A stretch of 64,000 bases of DNA from contig NC_134104.1 in assembly GCF_040939455.1 (NCBI RefSeq), positions 141,148,501 to 141,212,500 of the forward strand. The letters run 5' to 3'. The notes beneath the pieces are model-generated. The model was given only the letters and a program-made list of their open reading frames with translations. It had not been told where the DNA came from and did no database searches. The stretch's first letter is position 1. Every line of letters begins with the position of its first letter. The stretch comes from Microcebus murinus. Taxonomy: Eukaryota; Chordata; Mammalia; Primates; Cheirogaleidae. A program made the position numbers and the translations under genes. This document shows, piece after piece, positions 25,627 through 37,632 of the stretch.

Positions 25627-25799
25627 AAATCTCATCACCTACCACCAAAGGAGTTTTGTTTGTTTCTGCTAATTATCAAACTAAATCTATTAAGAGGTGA
25701 AAAGGCTCCATAAATGTAGTAAATATATTTCCACATCAATAGTAGTTGGCATATAATTAACCCCTAGACGAATGAAACACCAATATTAAGGAAGTTCAG

Positions 25800-26122
25800 G
25801 CTGGGTGGCTCACGCCTGTAATGCTAACACTCTGGGAGGCCAAGGTGGGCGGATCCCTCAAGTTCAGGAGTTCGAAACCCACCAGAGCAAGAGCGAGACC
25901 CCGACTCTACTAAAAAATAGAAAGAAATTAATTGGCCAACTAAAATATATAGAAAAATTAGCCGGGCATGTTGGCGCATGGCTGTAGTCCCAGGTACTCA
26001 GGAGGCTGAGGCAGGAGGATTGCTTGAGCCCAGGAGTTTGAGGTTGCTGTGAGCTAGGCTGATGCCACAGCACTCTAGCCCCGGCAACAGAGTGAGACTC
26101 TGTCTCAAAAGAAAAAAAAAAA
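25800..26122 (+). mobile_element. AluL, sense
   Basis: GGCTGGGTGGCTCACGCC to the A tail. It lacks part of the first ten bases. Perfect 12-bp duplications AAGGAAGTTCAG flank it (25788-25799 and 26123-26134). Confidence 0.94.
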
Positions 26123-26179
26123 AAGGAAGTTCAGCTAGAAAGTTCAGATAAAGCATCAAATATTACTGTGAAAATGTTT

Positions 26180-26405
<226 letters not shown>

Positions 26406-26768
26406 TGCTATGGAAATTAATAAAAGATGAAACATATCTGTCCCAGCAATGTTTACAGTAAAATTATTTCTATAAGTCAATATTTTTTCATTGATTTCTG
26501 GCATAAGAAGGTCAAAGGTGGGTACCCAATGAATTCAATGCTTTGTTGAAAAAAGGGGCTAGGTTAAAATGGGGATCAGGTTGAAGATGCACTGGGAGTT
26601 GTGGAGTTTTTACCACGTTTGCCTATTGGGAAGGTTCTTCCCAGCTCTATACCAGCAGCTTCAACTCTCCTAACCTCCCACTATGTCCCAGGGATACAGA
26701 AAGACTTGCGCACGTAACCTTTCAATTCATAAATACTGTTAGGCCTCCTACCATTTAAGAATTTGAGA

Positions 26769-27063
26769 TCAGGGACAGTGGCTCACACCTGTAATCCTAG
26801 CACTTTGGGAAGCCAAGGTGGGAGGATTGCTTGAGGCCAGGAGTTCCAGACCAGTCTCAGAAAGAGGGAGACCCTATCTCTACAAAAATAGAAAAATTAG
26901 CCGGGTGTGGTGGCTCACACCTATAGTCCCAGCCACTCAGGTGGCTGAGGCAGGAGGATCTCTTGAATCCAGGATGTTTGAGGTTTCAGTGAGCTATGAT
27001 GACACCATTGCACTCTAGCTAGGGCAACAGAGCGAGACTCTGTCTCAAAAAAAAAAAAAAGAA
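26769..27063 (+). mobile_element. Old Alu, sense
   Basis: CAGGGACAGTGGCTCACACC to the A tail, without AluL words. Dimeric and moderately diverged. Confidence 0.86.
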
Positions 27064-27759
27064 AAAGAAAATTGAGCTAAGGTCTTATAAGGGATAATTC
27101 AAATCCAGAAGGGACCTAAATTATTCTGTGGGAGAAAACTTTAACTCCAAATTTCCAACTCCAAAAATGTACATACTATAATTGCTAAATGTAGGAATAA
27201 TTATAAATGAATATGGCCTAAGTTGTAAGAGATTATTCTTATATGGGAGATTTGAGAGAAGCTTCTTGATATATTAGCAAATGATGTAGGTGGGAGCATA
27301 GACATGATTTTAGCAGGGATAGGCAGAGAAGGAATCCAAAAAATGAGAAGGAGTCTGGATGCAGAGGCAGGAAAGTCAGGCAGAGCTCAGCAACCATAAC
27401 CAAGCCAGTTCAGCGGGATCCTGGGACCTATAAGAGGGAGTTCTTGTCAGAATTTTTAAGCCCTTAAAAAGTTTTGTCACATGCAATCGATAAGAAAAAT
27501 AAACAATATATCACTTTTTCATGATGGCCAATACCTTGTTTTTCATAAAAGCCTAGAGAAATAGAAATTTTTATGTGCAATGATGCTTTGATGTTGCCAA
27601 GGCATCCAGTGGATGTTTTCCTGTCAAATATGTCAAAGACACGTTAAATTATGCTAAGACAGACCATGAAAATATCACTGGGACTCATTGTATTAATATG
27701 AGGTTTCTTGCTAAGTCTGCAAGGGCCACCCAAAACAGCATTTTCAAAAATAAATTTCC
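27064..27759. other. No recognised feature
   Basis: A/T-rich non-coding sequence between Alus. I see no gene or clear repeat. Confidence 0.4.
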
Positions 27760-28092
<333 letters not shown>

Positions 28093-28211
28093 AAATAAAT
28101 TTCCCATCTTATGAAAAGACTTTAAAAATATTTTGTGACAAAAAAATTATCCATTAACTCCCACAAAATAAATTCCTATCCCAGTTGCCTGAGAGATGTT
28201 TTGTTCCAAAT

Positions 28212-28306
28212 GGCACTGCAACCTCTAACTCCTGGCCTCAAGCAAATCCTCCCACCTTGGCTTCCCAATGTCTCAGGATTACAGGCACGAGCCACCATGC
28301 CTGATC
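28212..28306 (-). mobile_element. Alu fragment, antisense
   Basis: CACTGCAACCTCTAACTCCT to GCACGAGCCACCATGCCTGA, a partial reverse-complement left arm with a deletion. Confidence 0.7.
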
Positions 28307-28377
28307 TAGCAGAGTTTTCTGCTAAGAAAAAAGTACTGAAAAGTTTATGTTGTAACTTTGGCTTCTATCTGATTTTC

Positions 28378-28880
28378 TATATTAGTTGTCTATTGCTGAA
28401 TAACAGATTATCTCAATCCTAATGGTTTAAAACAACAATGTCTATTCATTATCTTGCAGATTTTGGTGGGCTAGGAGTTTGAGAGCAGTTTACCTGAATA
28501 GTTTTGGCTCAGGTTCTTTCATGAGATTACAATCAAGATGTCAGCCAGGGCTGCAGTCGTCCGAAGGCTTGATTGGGTTGGAGGATCCACTTTCAAGGTG
28601 ACTTATTCCCGTGGTTGTTGGCAGGAGGCCTCCATTCCTCACCTCATGGATAAGGCTGTTGTGATTGTCTTCGTGACAAGGCAGCTAACTTCCTTCAAAG
28701 TATGTAATTCAGGAAATACCAAGGAGAAAGTCACAGTATCTTTCATTACCCAGTCTCTGAAGTCACACACCATCTTTTTCACCATAGTCTATTATTTACA
28801 CAGATCAGCCCTTCAATGTGGGAGAAAACTATACCAGGAGGCCAGAATGGGAACCATTTTGGAAACCAACCACAACACTA
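28378..28880 (+). mobile_element. Solo LTR, ERVL-type (LTR33/LTR16-like)
   Basis: TATTAGTTGTCTATTGCTGA, TCAAGATGTCAGCCAGGGCT, TTGTTGGCAGGAGGCCTCCA and GAAGTCACACACCATCTTTT follow the order of a well-known mammalian LTR and end at ACCAACCACAACACTA. The 154-codon frame over 28538-29002 is a by-product and not a gene. The family name is from memory. Confidence 0.6.
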
Positions 28881-29049
28881 TCTTTAATTGTAATATTTTT
28901 TACATTGTCTTTTCAAATGGTAACATGAGTCAATGGTTAAAAAGTGTAAGTTTTAATTTTAAGTTTGAAATAGTGAAAATAGAAAAATTTCAAATATCCT
29001 GAAATTACTGAGGTTACTGACAGATTGAACTACCCAGAGCTCCCTATAA

Positions 29050-29384
<335 letters not shown>

Positions 29385-29400
29385 GGCAGTGATGTACTTT

Positions 29401-30659
29401 GATTACCATTCTAATAAGCTGAAGTGCATCCAAAATGTACAGTGTATGCTTAGAGGTTTACTTACAGTACCAATTTCCGTTATTGTGGATATGCAAATGA
29501 GCCTAAAGATTAGTATCTACTTTTGGAGAAGACTGAGTAATAATTTCTTGAAATGAATATATTTGATGCAACATTTAAAAAGCAATTTTGCAAACTTTTA
29601 AGGAAAACTGTGATCACTTTTTCCAAATTATAGATCAGACTGACTTGAGTACTACAATAAAATGTAACAATCAATTAAAAATTGCATTAACCTTCAAGAT
29701 CTGTTTTTGAATTACCTTAAGAAACTGAAGTTTATTAAAAAAGAAGAAAATTGGTGACACTCTAAATATTTCTAAATATGTTTGGGTGAAAAAGAGGCTG
29801 CCAATCTGAAAAAAATGTATTATTATAAAAATGACATAGTTAATAAATATATTTGATTGTGTATTCATTTTTTTTTAAAAGTCATATGTAACCCAGTTCT
29901 TTTTCTTATATTTGGATGAATGTATGGTTGTTATTGCTTAGGTAATTGTTTATTGTATTTGTAATGGTGATGTCTGTAAAGATGTGTGTTGGTAAAATAA
30001 CTGGTGAAAACATTTTCAACCAGAGAGTAAAGGATTTTAGCACACTGCGTTTCCTGGTAACAAACGTATAGGAGTACGGAGAGATGAAGCCAAATATATG
30101 ATAGATAGGACTCCAGAAGTGGTAACCCATGTCAAGTCTTCTGCCCCAAGAACACTTTGTTGTAAATAATTTATTTTTATTTTTTCTCACAGGAGTAGTA
30201 AAGAAGTAAATGTTACTTTTAAAAAAATCAGTGGGTTTTTTTGAGTCAAATTTATAACAAAACACATTAATTTTGAAAGCTTTCTTTACTACGTAGATAT
30301 ATATCAGCTTAGCCAGGAGTAGCTGCTGGTTAGAATTTGCTAACATATATCTCCTATTGGTTCTGTTTCTCCGAAGAACCTTGACTAATGCAGAGCCATT
30401 AAAATTGCTTGAGAAGACCAGAGTTATGACTAGAACTACTAACAGCAGTTGATGAGATGGTCTGAAAAGAGACAAGGCCAAAGATAAGACCCCATAGGAG
30501 TTCAGTGCAGTTGTCCAGAGAAAGAACAATGACGGTCTCAAAAAAGACAAATGATTGGCTACCTCACCCACACAAAGCATCAATCATAAAAGGGAAAGTA
30601 TATATTGAATACTAAACAGTCAACATATACAAACTTTTCTATTTTTATTTAGAAAACCC
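29401..30659. other. Mostly unrecognised intergenic DNA
   Basis: The longest minus-strand frame here (29906-30583, 225 codons) has no recognisable domain and is low-complexity in composition. The phrase CTCCTATTGGTTCTGTTTCT near 30352 is the end of the same LTR-like repeat seen at 20640-21100. Nothing else is identified. Confidence 0.45.
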
Positions 30660-30906
30660 TTAGATGGCATTTACTAAGAGGTATGTACTGTTCTAAGCAC
30701 TTTACAAATATTAACTCATTTAATTCTCATAGTGAACTTACAAGGTAGGTATTATTAATAGCCCCATTGTACAGATGGGGATACAGAGGCAAAGGGAGAT
30801 TAAGAAACTTGCCCATGTTCACCCAGCTACTAGATGACAAAGCCAAAATCTGAATCCAAGGAATCTGGCCCCATATCCCTTAGTCTTAACTGCAATACTA
30901 TGCTCA
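30660..30906 (+). mobile_element. MIR, sense, nearly complete
   Basis: TGTTCTAAGCACTTTACAAA, TTAACTCATTTAATTCTCAT, CATTGTACAGATGGGGATAC, GATTAAGAAACTTGCCCATG and CACCCAGCTACTAGATGACA are MIR core words in order. A T9/G-rich run (30907-30934) follows. Confidence 0.88.
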
Positions 30907-31624
30907 TTTTTTTTTTGGCGGTGGGGGGGGGGCTGTATAATTTGGATGGTAATACTCAAGATAAAGAGTTTAAGTCATCATTGTGAGATAGAAAATATGA
31001 ACGGGCAAAGGGACAGGTACTCTATAGTCCTGAGTCATTCAGAGATCCTAGATAGACATGTGCAACAGAGTTTGATCTGCATACCCCGAAATTTGCTAAG
31101 CACAGCAAACCATCTCTGAGGCTATTATTAGCTCCACCTCAGTTGATGCCTAGGCCAAAGGAAAAAAATTAAGGACCTGTGCTTATCAAGGCAAACTTCA
31201 GTTAAATATATGCAGAACATCTCTAGAAATCTATATTGTGGTTAGAAAATATGAATACATTAATCATGTTTTGCATTGTCATCCTGGGAGAGGTGAAGTG
31301 AAAGTTGTTTAGTTGTTTTAGTTGTTTATTTCTATTTGTGGAAGCAATGAAAATTTTGAGGTTTTTGAGACAACTGGAGTCAGTTCAGTTAATGAAAGAT
31401 CACATAGCTAAAGAATATTTATGAGTGACAGAGGGAAATTCACAATTGTAAACACCAGCGAAGCAGAAAATCTGCTAGAAAAAAAATTAGATTACTCAAA
31501 AAAGAGTGACTGATGCCAAATAAATGACCACCTTTCTGAATCATAAGAGAGGTAACTATAATTAATTTAGAGAGATTAATGAACATTCCAGAGGTTACAT
31601 GATAATCATATTTAATCTGCTCCT

Positions 31625-31845
31625 TAGAATTTTCTAAGCATTTTACATACATGTATTTTGTCATTTAATTCTTATGACAACCCTGTAAGTTTCAATTGCT
31701 ATCATCATCCTTCTATAGGTGCATAAATTGAAGCACAGAGAATAAAATCCACATAAATATTAAATAATAAGTCTGAGGAAAAAGATTCAAAGTCAGTCCT
31801 CCTATAGAGTGCTTCTACCTCCAGACATTCAGTATACTCGATTCT
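31625..31845 (+). mobile_element. MIR-like fragment, sense
   Basis: TTCTAAGCATTTTACATACA, CATTTAATTCTTATGACAAC and AAATTGAAGCACAGAGAATA fit a diverged MIR. Confidence 0.6.
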
Positions 31846-31913
31846 TGCATTTCTATCACTGCTGGTTTTCTCTGGCAACGGCATCATGCTAGGGAGTTAA
31901 GAAGGGGTTTAGG

Positions 31914-32334
31914 GCCCGGCACGGGCCATAGTCTAAGAAGACTAATGTAGGTCTTGCTGACCATCGAACAGAATGGCTGCCTTCCTCCTCACTAAGGTGC
32001 TTCAAAGTCCCTGGGACGGCCGGGCGTGGTGGCTCACGCCTGTAATCCTGGGAGGCCGAGATGGGTGGGTCACTCAAGATCAGGAGTTCAAAACCAGCCT
32101 GAGCAAGAGGGAGACACTGTCTCTACTAAAAATAGAAATAAATTAATTGGCCAACTAAAACTATATTTAGAAAAAATTAGCCGGGCATGGTGGCGCATGA
32201 CTGTAGTCCCAGCTACTAGGCAGGCTGAGGCAGCAGAATCTCTTGAGCCCAGGAGTTTGAGGTTGCTGTGAGCTAGGCTGATGCCACGGCACTCTAGCCC
32301 AGGCAAAAATTGAGACTCTGTCTCCAAAAAAAAA
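31914..32334 (+). mobile_element. AluL insertion with 104 bp of extra 5' sequence
   Basis: A single insertion bounded by identical 15-bp duplications AAGAAGGGGTTTAGG (31899-31913 and 32335-32349). Bases 31914-32017 are not Alu, and the Alu proper starts at 32018 (GGCCGGGCGTGGTGGCTC) and runs to an A tail. The AluL lacks about 10 bases in its left arm (TAATCCTGGGAGG). The left boundary TT/AAGA fits the L1 endonuclease preference TT/AAAA. The extra part matches no small RNA or repeat that I know. It may be a 5' transduction from the source Alu's upstream flank, or a template-switch chimera. Confidence 0.88.
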
Positions 32335-32379
32335 AAGAAGGGGTTTAGGAATTGAAGGATAAATACTCTAGCTCCCTAC

Positions 32380-32600
32380 CTGTCTGTGGAACAAATTCTA
32401 AGTATTCTACACTCTCCCCAGGGGGATTGAGCCCCAGTTGCCCCCTGTAGTAACCCACTTATCAAGGCCACCTTTCTTGGTTTTTCTTCCTCCCAGGTCT
32501 CACTCACCTACTTTCTCATTCTCTTCTAGGGATTAACTCCTGAATCAACTATTTGCACCCAAATCCTTCTGTCTGGAAAAACCCAGGCTAAGACAAAACC
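32380..32600 (+). mobile_element. LTR-like fragment, family unresolved
   Basis: TTCTAGGGATTAACTCCTGA, ATTTGCACCCAAATCCTTCT and AACCCAGGCTAAGACAAAAC resemble the 3' part of a mammalian LTR-like repeat. A related copy is at 37265-37632. Confidence 0.4.
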
Positions 32601-32649
32601 CAATCAAGACTGAACCCAGCATCCAGCCTCTGCATATCAATGCTTTATG

Positions 32650-33190
32650 AGAGCTGTTGACACTATGGTCCCTTTGTGAGGGTACACATTTATTTTTCTG
32701 CCTTGGGACAAAATCTGAAATTTGACATTTGCCACAGTGACTATATCTTCATCTTGTATCCTGGGTCCCTAAAAATGTGTCCCCAGGAAAGAGAGACTCA
32801 GCCTGGTACCCATGACCCTGTCAAGGCCTTGATTATTGCCTGCTTCTAGGGTACCCTCATATGTATCACTGTCTTCTTACCCATAGTTGCTGCTCTGCCT
32901 CAGCCTCAGCTTTCTGTTCCTGCTTAGCTCTGCCAGGGCCTACTGTGGCTCTGCGACGGCCAGCCTTGGTGGCCCTCAGCTGCCACATACGCAGCTCTAG
33001 AACAGACCTGCTTTTCTCACTTCTCTCTCCCCACACTGTCCACACCTGCACCTTCTCGGGTGCAGCTGGTATCACTGCATTGCTCATGCTAAGGAAACTA
33101 CAATTCTGCCTACTATTGCTTTTGCACCATCAGTGCAAATGTCAACACAATGAAAAAGGCAAATAATGTCTTAGTATTACTATGAAAATA
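32650..33190. other. Unresolved segment with opposing open frames
   Basis: GC content rises here. A plus-strand frame (32861-33166) and a minus-strand frame (32866-33087) overlap. The minus frame holds a charged stretch GRAKQEQKAEAEAEQQ. I recognise neither protein, see no splice sites or poly-A signature that would make either a gene, and treat the segment as non-coding or as a decayed retrocopy. Confidence 0.3.
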
Positions 33191-33194
33191 TTTT

Positions 33195-33646
33195 GACTCA
33201 CTTGTTGAGTTACAGCTGTCCAAAGGGTATGTCCATGCCCTAATCCTTGGAACCTGTGAATGTGATGTTACAGTATTTGGAAAAAGGTCTTTACAGACGT
33301 AATTAAGTCAAGGATCTCAAGGCAACATCATCCTGGATTAGGGAGAGCCCTAAATCCAATAACAAATAACTTAAGAGATGACAGACACAGAGGAAAGGAA
33401 ACCACATAAAGACAGAAGCAGAAATTGGCATGATATATCCATAAACTAAGTAATGCCAAAGATTGCTGGAAACCACCACAAGCTAGGAGAGAGGTATGGA
33501 ACAGATTCTCCCTTAGGGTCTCCAGAAAGAACCAACCCTGCAGACACCTTGATTTCAGACTTCTGGCCTCCAGAACTATGAGAGAATAGATTTTTGCTGT
33601 AAGCCATTCGTGGTAATTTGTTATAGCAGCCTTGGAAACTAATACA
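33195..33646 (+). mobile_element. MLT1 (MaLR) LTR
   Basis: CCCTAATCCTTGGAACCTGT, AAAAGGTCTTTACAGACGTA, GACACCTTGATTTCAGACTT, CTGGCCTCCAGAACTATGAG and GGAAACTAATACA are MLT1 words in order, covering nearly the whole LTR. The 131-codon minus frame over it is antisense and spurious. Confidence 0.9.
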
Positions 33647-33794
33647 CCATCCAACACTTTACTTCCTCCTTTGACCAGATCCCTTGTCCCTGATTTCTGA
33701 TTCCTTTTACTGTATCTACCCATGAACCAAAAAATACAGCAAAAAAATTTTTCCCCAAAATAAAAGTATTTAAGATAACCTACTTAGAGTTCAG

Positions 33795-33912
33795 TTTCTT
33801 GAGCATCAAGGAGAAAAAATAAATAAAAGGAATTAATATTTTTATTAAAAATTTAAAAAATAAAAAATAAAAAGTTTTAAAATAAATTTTAAAAATAAAA
33901 ATAAAATAAAAA
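33795..33912. repeat. A/T-rich simple repeat (TAAAA-like)
   Basis: Irregular runs of AATAAA, TTAAAAAATAAAAAATAAAA and AAATAAAATAAAAAG. Confidence 0.75.
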
Positions 33913-34838
33913 GATAACCTACAGATAGTCATAGATGCCTTTGTCTTCAATTATACTACATGTAAGCCCTTGTAGAAAGATGTTATTTGAGGCTAGTTAA
34001 CTATAGCACTGAAATAGTAAACAAAAATGTAGATACACAGATGTCAATTTGGGTAGCATCTTAGTAGGACCAAATTTTGTGAACAACCTCTCAGACAGAG
34101 CACCAGCATATTTTATTACAATTATCTGGCCCTTACTCTGCTGTGAATGACTCCAGGGCAGAATGTGCCTAATTCATCCTTTTATCTTTAGAGCAAAGCA
34201 TAAGGCTTGATGTAGAATGAGCTTTCTATAAATTAATTGAGGAAAGAGGCCAGAGGTCCATGATGCCTGTAGTCTAAATGCAGCAGACAGACATGTATTA
34301 TGTGACTCATATAGTGTCAACGTTTTCTTTTAATTCAAATTAATTTTCAATTTTTAAAATTCAGTGGAGCCCACAGACAAATTCAGTATACTACTTTCTC
34401 TTGGAAACTAGGAAAGTCTTGCAACATTAAACCTACTTTCTCAAAAGGCAACACTTAGCTTGAGTAGAGCAGTGGTTGCACCTTCTAGAAAGGGCCTTGG
34501 CTCCCCAGGGCCTGCAGTTTTCACCAGCCTACCCTCTCCCTGATGTTTCCAGCCTGAGCCCAAAACATGAGCTGCCACCTGTATTTGACACCCTGGTTTG
34601 AGCAAAGACACCAGGGCAGTCACAAGTCTGAGCAGCTTTAGTATCTTGTACTGCCTTACTAAAATATTTGGCACTCAACTTAGGCTAAGTGCACAAAAGC
34701 TGACTTTTCTCTTATTAGTTAGTTTTTCTGTATATCTGAAGTAATTGATAATGAAATCATTCTATCCTTTCTGGACTTTATTTTCCTAATATCTTACTCA
34801 GACCTTTAGTAGTCAGTGAGATTCTCATTCCAAGAGTA
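33913..34838. other. No recognised feature
   Basis: Intergenic sequence with no supported gene. The 77-codon minus frame at 34441-34674 has no recognisable domain. Confidence 0.4.
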
Positions 34839-35578
34839 GAACTACAACTTTTCTCTCTCGTACTATTGCAACAGTTTCCTAAATGATGATGTCATGGACT
34901 CCTGATTGTGTATTCCCCAAATTCATGTCAAAGCCTTGTCAATGTTATGTTACTAGGATACGGGGCCTTTAGGATATAATTAGGTTTAAATGTGTCATGA
35001 AGATGAGGTCCTCCTGACAGGATTAGTGTCTTTATAAGAAGAAGCCAGAGATCATTCTCCTACCCCCGACCTCATGTGAGGACACAGCAAGAAGGCAGCC
35101 ATTTGCAGGAAGGGGACTTTTACAGAACCCAACCCTCATCTTGGACTTTTCAGCCTCCATAACTTCGAGAAATAAATGTCTGTTGTTTAAGCCACCCAGG
35201 CTATGGCATTTTGTTACTGCAGCCCAAGCTGATTAAAACACACAGCTTGTCTTTGACTTGTTCTGCACTTTGCAACCAGTGACCTTTCCCATTCAAGATT
35301 TAATGTTATTCCTCTACTCGAAAATCTTCAGTAACTTCCCATTGCCAAAAGACAGATTATAAATTTCTGGCCTAGCTCCTATGATCTCTATAACCTTCAC
35401 ACACCTTACATCCCTAATCACAGGAATTAGTTGCTATTTCTTGAAAACCTCAAGGCCTTTTTTACATCCCTGGAATACATACAGTGACTCCCTGGTCTCA
35501 GAAATTGCTCTGCACCATTGTAAACATTTTCATATCATGATTAGCCCACTCTTCCTCATACCAAAGCCTATTCGTTAA
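34839..35578 (-). mobile_element. L2 LINE, antisense, split by a MaLR LTR
   Basis: CTATTGCAACAGTTTCCTAA on the left and GTCTTTGACTTGTTCTGCAC, TGGCCTAGCTCCTATGATCT, ATTGCTCTGCACCATTG on the right fit antisense L2. An LTR (34890-35242) separates the parts. Confidence 0.65.
34890..35242 (+). mobile_element. MaLR LTR (MST/MLT1-like), nested in L2
   Basis: ATTCCCCAAATTCATGTC, GGATATAATTAGGTTTAAAT, TGTCTTTATAAGAAGAAGCC, CAGCAAGAAGGCAGCCATTT, TCGAGAAATAAATGTCTGTT and GCTGATTAAAACAC are MST/MLT1 words in order. Confidence 0.82.
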
Positions 35579-36836
35579 GCCTTTAAATAAAAAGATGGAG
35601 CAGAAGAAATTAACGCACCATTAAATAGGAAAGTTCAGGCAGCCAATTTTACCAAGTGCATACGGCACCTCGGATTGGAACCAATGTGAGAGGGTGAGCA
35701 GCTTCTCAGACAGCTATGACACAGGGGGGATTGAATGAACCCATTTTTCAGACTCCCTGCATTATTGTTAAGATTTCCAAAGGAGCCTCAGACACAGTCG
35801 GTAACTTTGCCCCTGCCATTGCAAATTGCTATTGGGAATATAATATAAAGTAGGAGAAGACTAGACTAGGAATCTTAATAGCTGGGTTCTGGTCCTGCCC
35901 TTGTCTCTTCTGTGTTTTGTGTTTTCGCATGACTCACATAACTTCTCCCATATTATGATTATATAATATTTTATAAAAGTACCTCGTAAAGATATTGTGA
36001 AGTGCTTTTAGCTTCCTTAGAATAATCTAGTTATCAGAAGGATCTAGATAAGATTGGACTGAATGTTCATATTCCATGCCTTGGGGAAAAGGAGAACCTA
36101 GTGCCCTTGCCAAGATGTGTGTGTATTCTCCGTGGAGTTATGGTCTCACGGTTCTTCTGGCTCTGGTTGCCTCCACTGAATTCTTGTTTTCCATTCTGCA
36201 ACTTGATCTCTACCCTGTCTTCAGTCCATTCCTTAGTTTTCATACCAAAAACAGCTCCTGTTTACCCAAAGTTTTGTATCGATAGCAATCTACAAAGTTT
36301 AGGGAGGTGGAGCCACAAAAGCATCTTAAAATCAAATATCAAATACTTTTGTTCTCAGCAGTCTTTGGCAACATCCCTTGTCTCTGTGCTCACTCCTTTC
36401 TCCTCTGTGCACACCCTCAGAATTTAAAAAAAAATAAAAAATACATTTTTTTCCATTTCCTTCTGTAAAGTAGTTTAACCTTCTTAAGTTCCTACTTCCC
36501 AAAGCCTGAGCCTTCATCCAAAACTTTTATGATTTCCTTTTTTAGATAGGAATCTTTGGATTATCTGGTATTTGTTTTTACATAAGCATAATTTTTTAAA
36601 TGTTTTATGGTTTTGTACAAACCAACACAAAGAAGCACGATATAAATTAGCACACAGACAATTAAGGAAAAAAATCAACAGACTTAAAAAAAAACAACAA
36701 CCAAGGATCAATAGGAGCATCTTGCTCAGAATGAAGCAAAGAAGCCCTCAAAGATTGTGTTTGTTGCCAGATACAGGGAATACATTGGTACCCTGCTAAC
36801 CTCACTGCCCCTTCCACTCCCAATCTCCTCAGACTA
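35579..36836. other. No recognised feature
   Basis: Intergenic sequence. The short frames at 36076-36427 lack any recognisable domain. Confidence 0.4.
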
Positions 36837-36846
36837 CACTGGCAAC

Positions 36847-36930
36847 TTTTCTTTTCTTTTCTTTTCTTTTCTTTTCTTTTCTTTTCTTTTCTTTTCTTTT
36901 CTTTTCTTTTCTTTTCTTTTCTTTTCTTTT
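36847..36930. repeat. (CTTTT)n pentanucleotide microsatellite
   Basis: Sixteen uninterrupted CTTTT units after a leading TTTT, grown from the poly-A tail of the adjacent AluL. Confidence 0.98.
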
Positions 36931-37247
36931 CAGACAGAGTCTCACTCTGTTGCCCAGGCTAGAGTGAATGCTGTGGCGTCAGCCTAGCTCACAGCAACCT
37001 CAAACTCCTGGGCTCATGCAATCTTCTTGCCTCAGCCTCTTGAGTAGCTGGGACTACAGGCATGCACCACCATGCCCGGCTAATTTTTCTATATATATTA
37101 GTTGGCCAATTAATTTCTTTCTATTTATAATAGAGACGAGGTCTTGCTCTTGCTCAGGCTGGTTTCCAATTCCTGACCTCAAGCAATCCGCCCACCTTGG
37201 CCTCCCAGAGTGCTAGGATTACAGGCGAGAGCCACCGTGCCCGGCCT
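36851..37247 (-). mobile_element. AluL, antisense, with (CTTTT)16 tail
   Basis: Reverse-complement AluL ending GCCACCGTGCCCGGCC. Its tail is a pure run of 16 CTTTT units (36851-36930). CACTGGCAACTTT flanks both sides (36837-36850 and 37248-37261) as the target duplication. Confidence 0.95.
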
Positions 37248-37264
37248 CACTGGCAACTTTCTTT

Positions 37265-37632
37265 GAAGGATTGCCCTTGGACTATTGGAGCCATCTCCAG
37301 TTGGAAGGTTAGAGGTGGCTGAGAGTTCACATCTCCCAAGGTGACTGGTAGCTAGCCACTAACTAGGGAGGGTGTACAAAAGCCCAGCTCCCTAGTCTCA
37401 AGACTGGATGAACTCAGAGATACAACTTACGCTTCAGAGCTCCCCACAGGGCCAGTCTGAGTCCAGGAATTAATCTAAACTTGTACCCTTGCTTGGCTGC
37501 TCTCCTTTCCCTATCCTGCTTCCCCCATTCCCTTACTAGTCTGCCCAGGGTGCACTTCCTTAATTCATGGTTTCCACTTCAAACTTTGGCTCAGAGTTTG
37601 CTTTTGGGAGAACACAATCTAAGACACAAGGT
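37265..37632 (+). mobile_element. LTR-like repeat, family unresolved
   Basis: TATCCTGCTTCCCCCATTCC, TTACTAGTCTGCCCAGGG and CTTTTGGGAGAACACAATCT then AAGACAC have the form of a known mammalian LTR 3' half. Similar to 32380-32600. Confidence 0.5.

Noticed and set aside
28538..29002. 154-codon plus-strand frame
   Set aside because: It lies mostly within an ERVL-type LTR, whose consensus is non-coding here.
29906..30583. 225-codon minus-strand open frame, the longest of its kind in the window
   Set aside because: Composition is low-complexity and hydrophobic, no domain is recognisable, and it overlaps the end of a dispersed LTR-like repeat near 30352. No splice, promoter or start context supports it.
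36847..36930. Regularly spaced repeat that could suggest a CRISPR-like array
   Set aside because: It is a simple pentanucleotide microsatellite with no spacers, in a mammalian genome.
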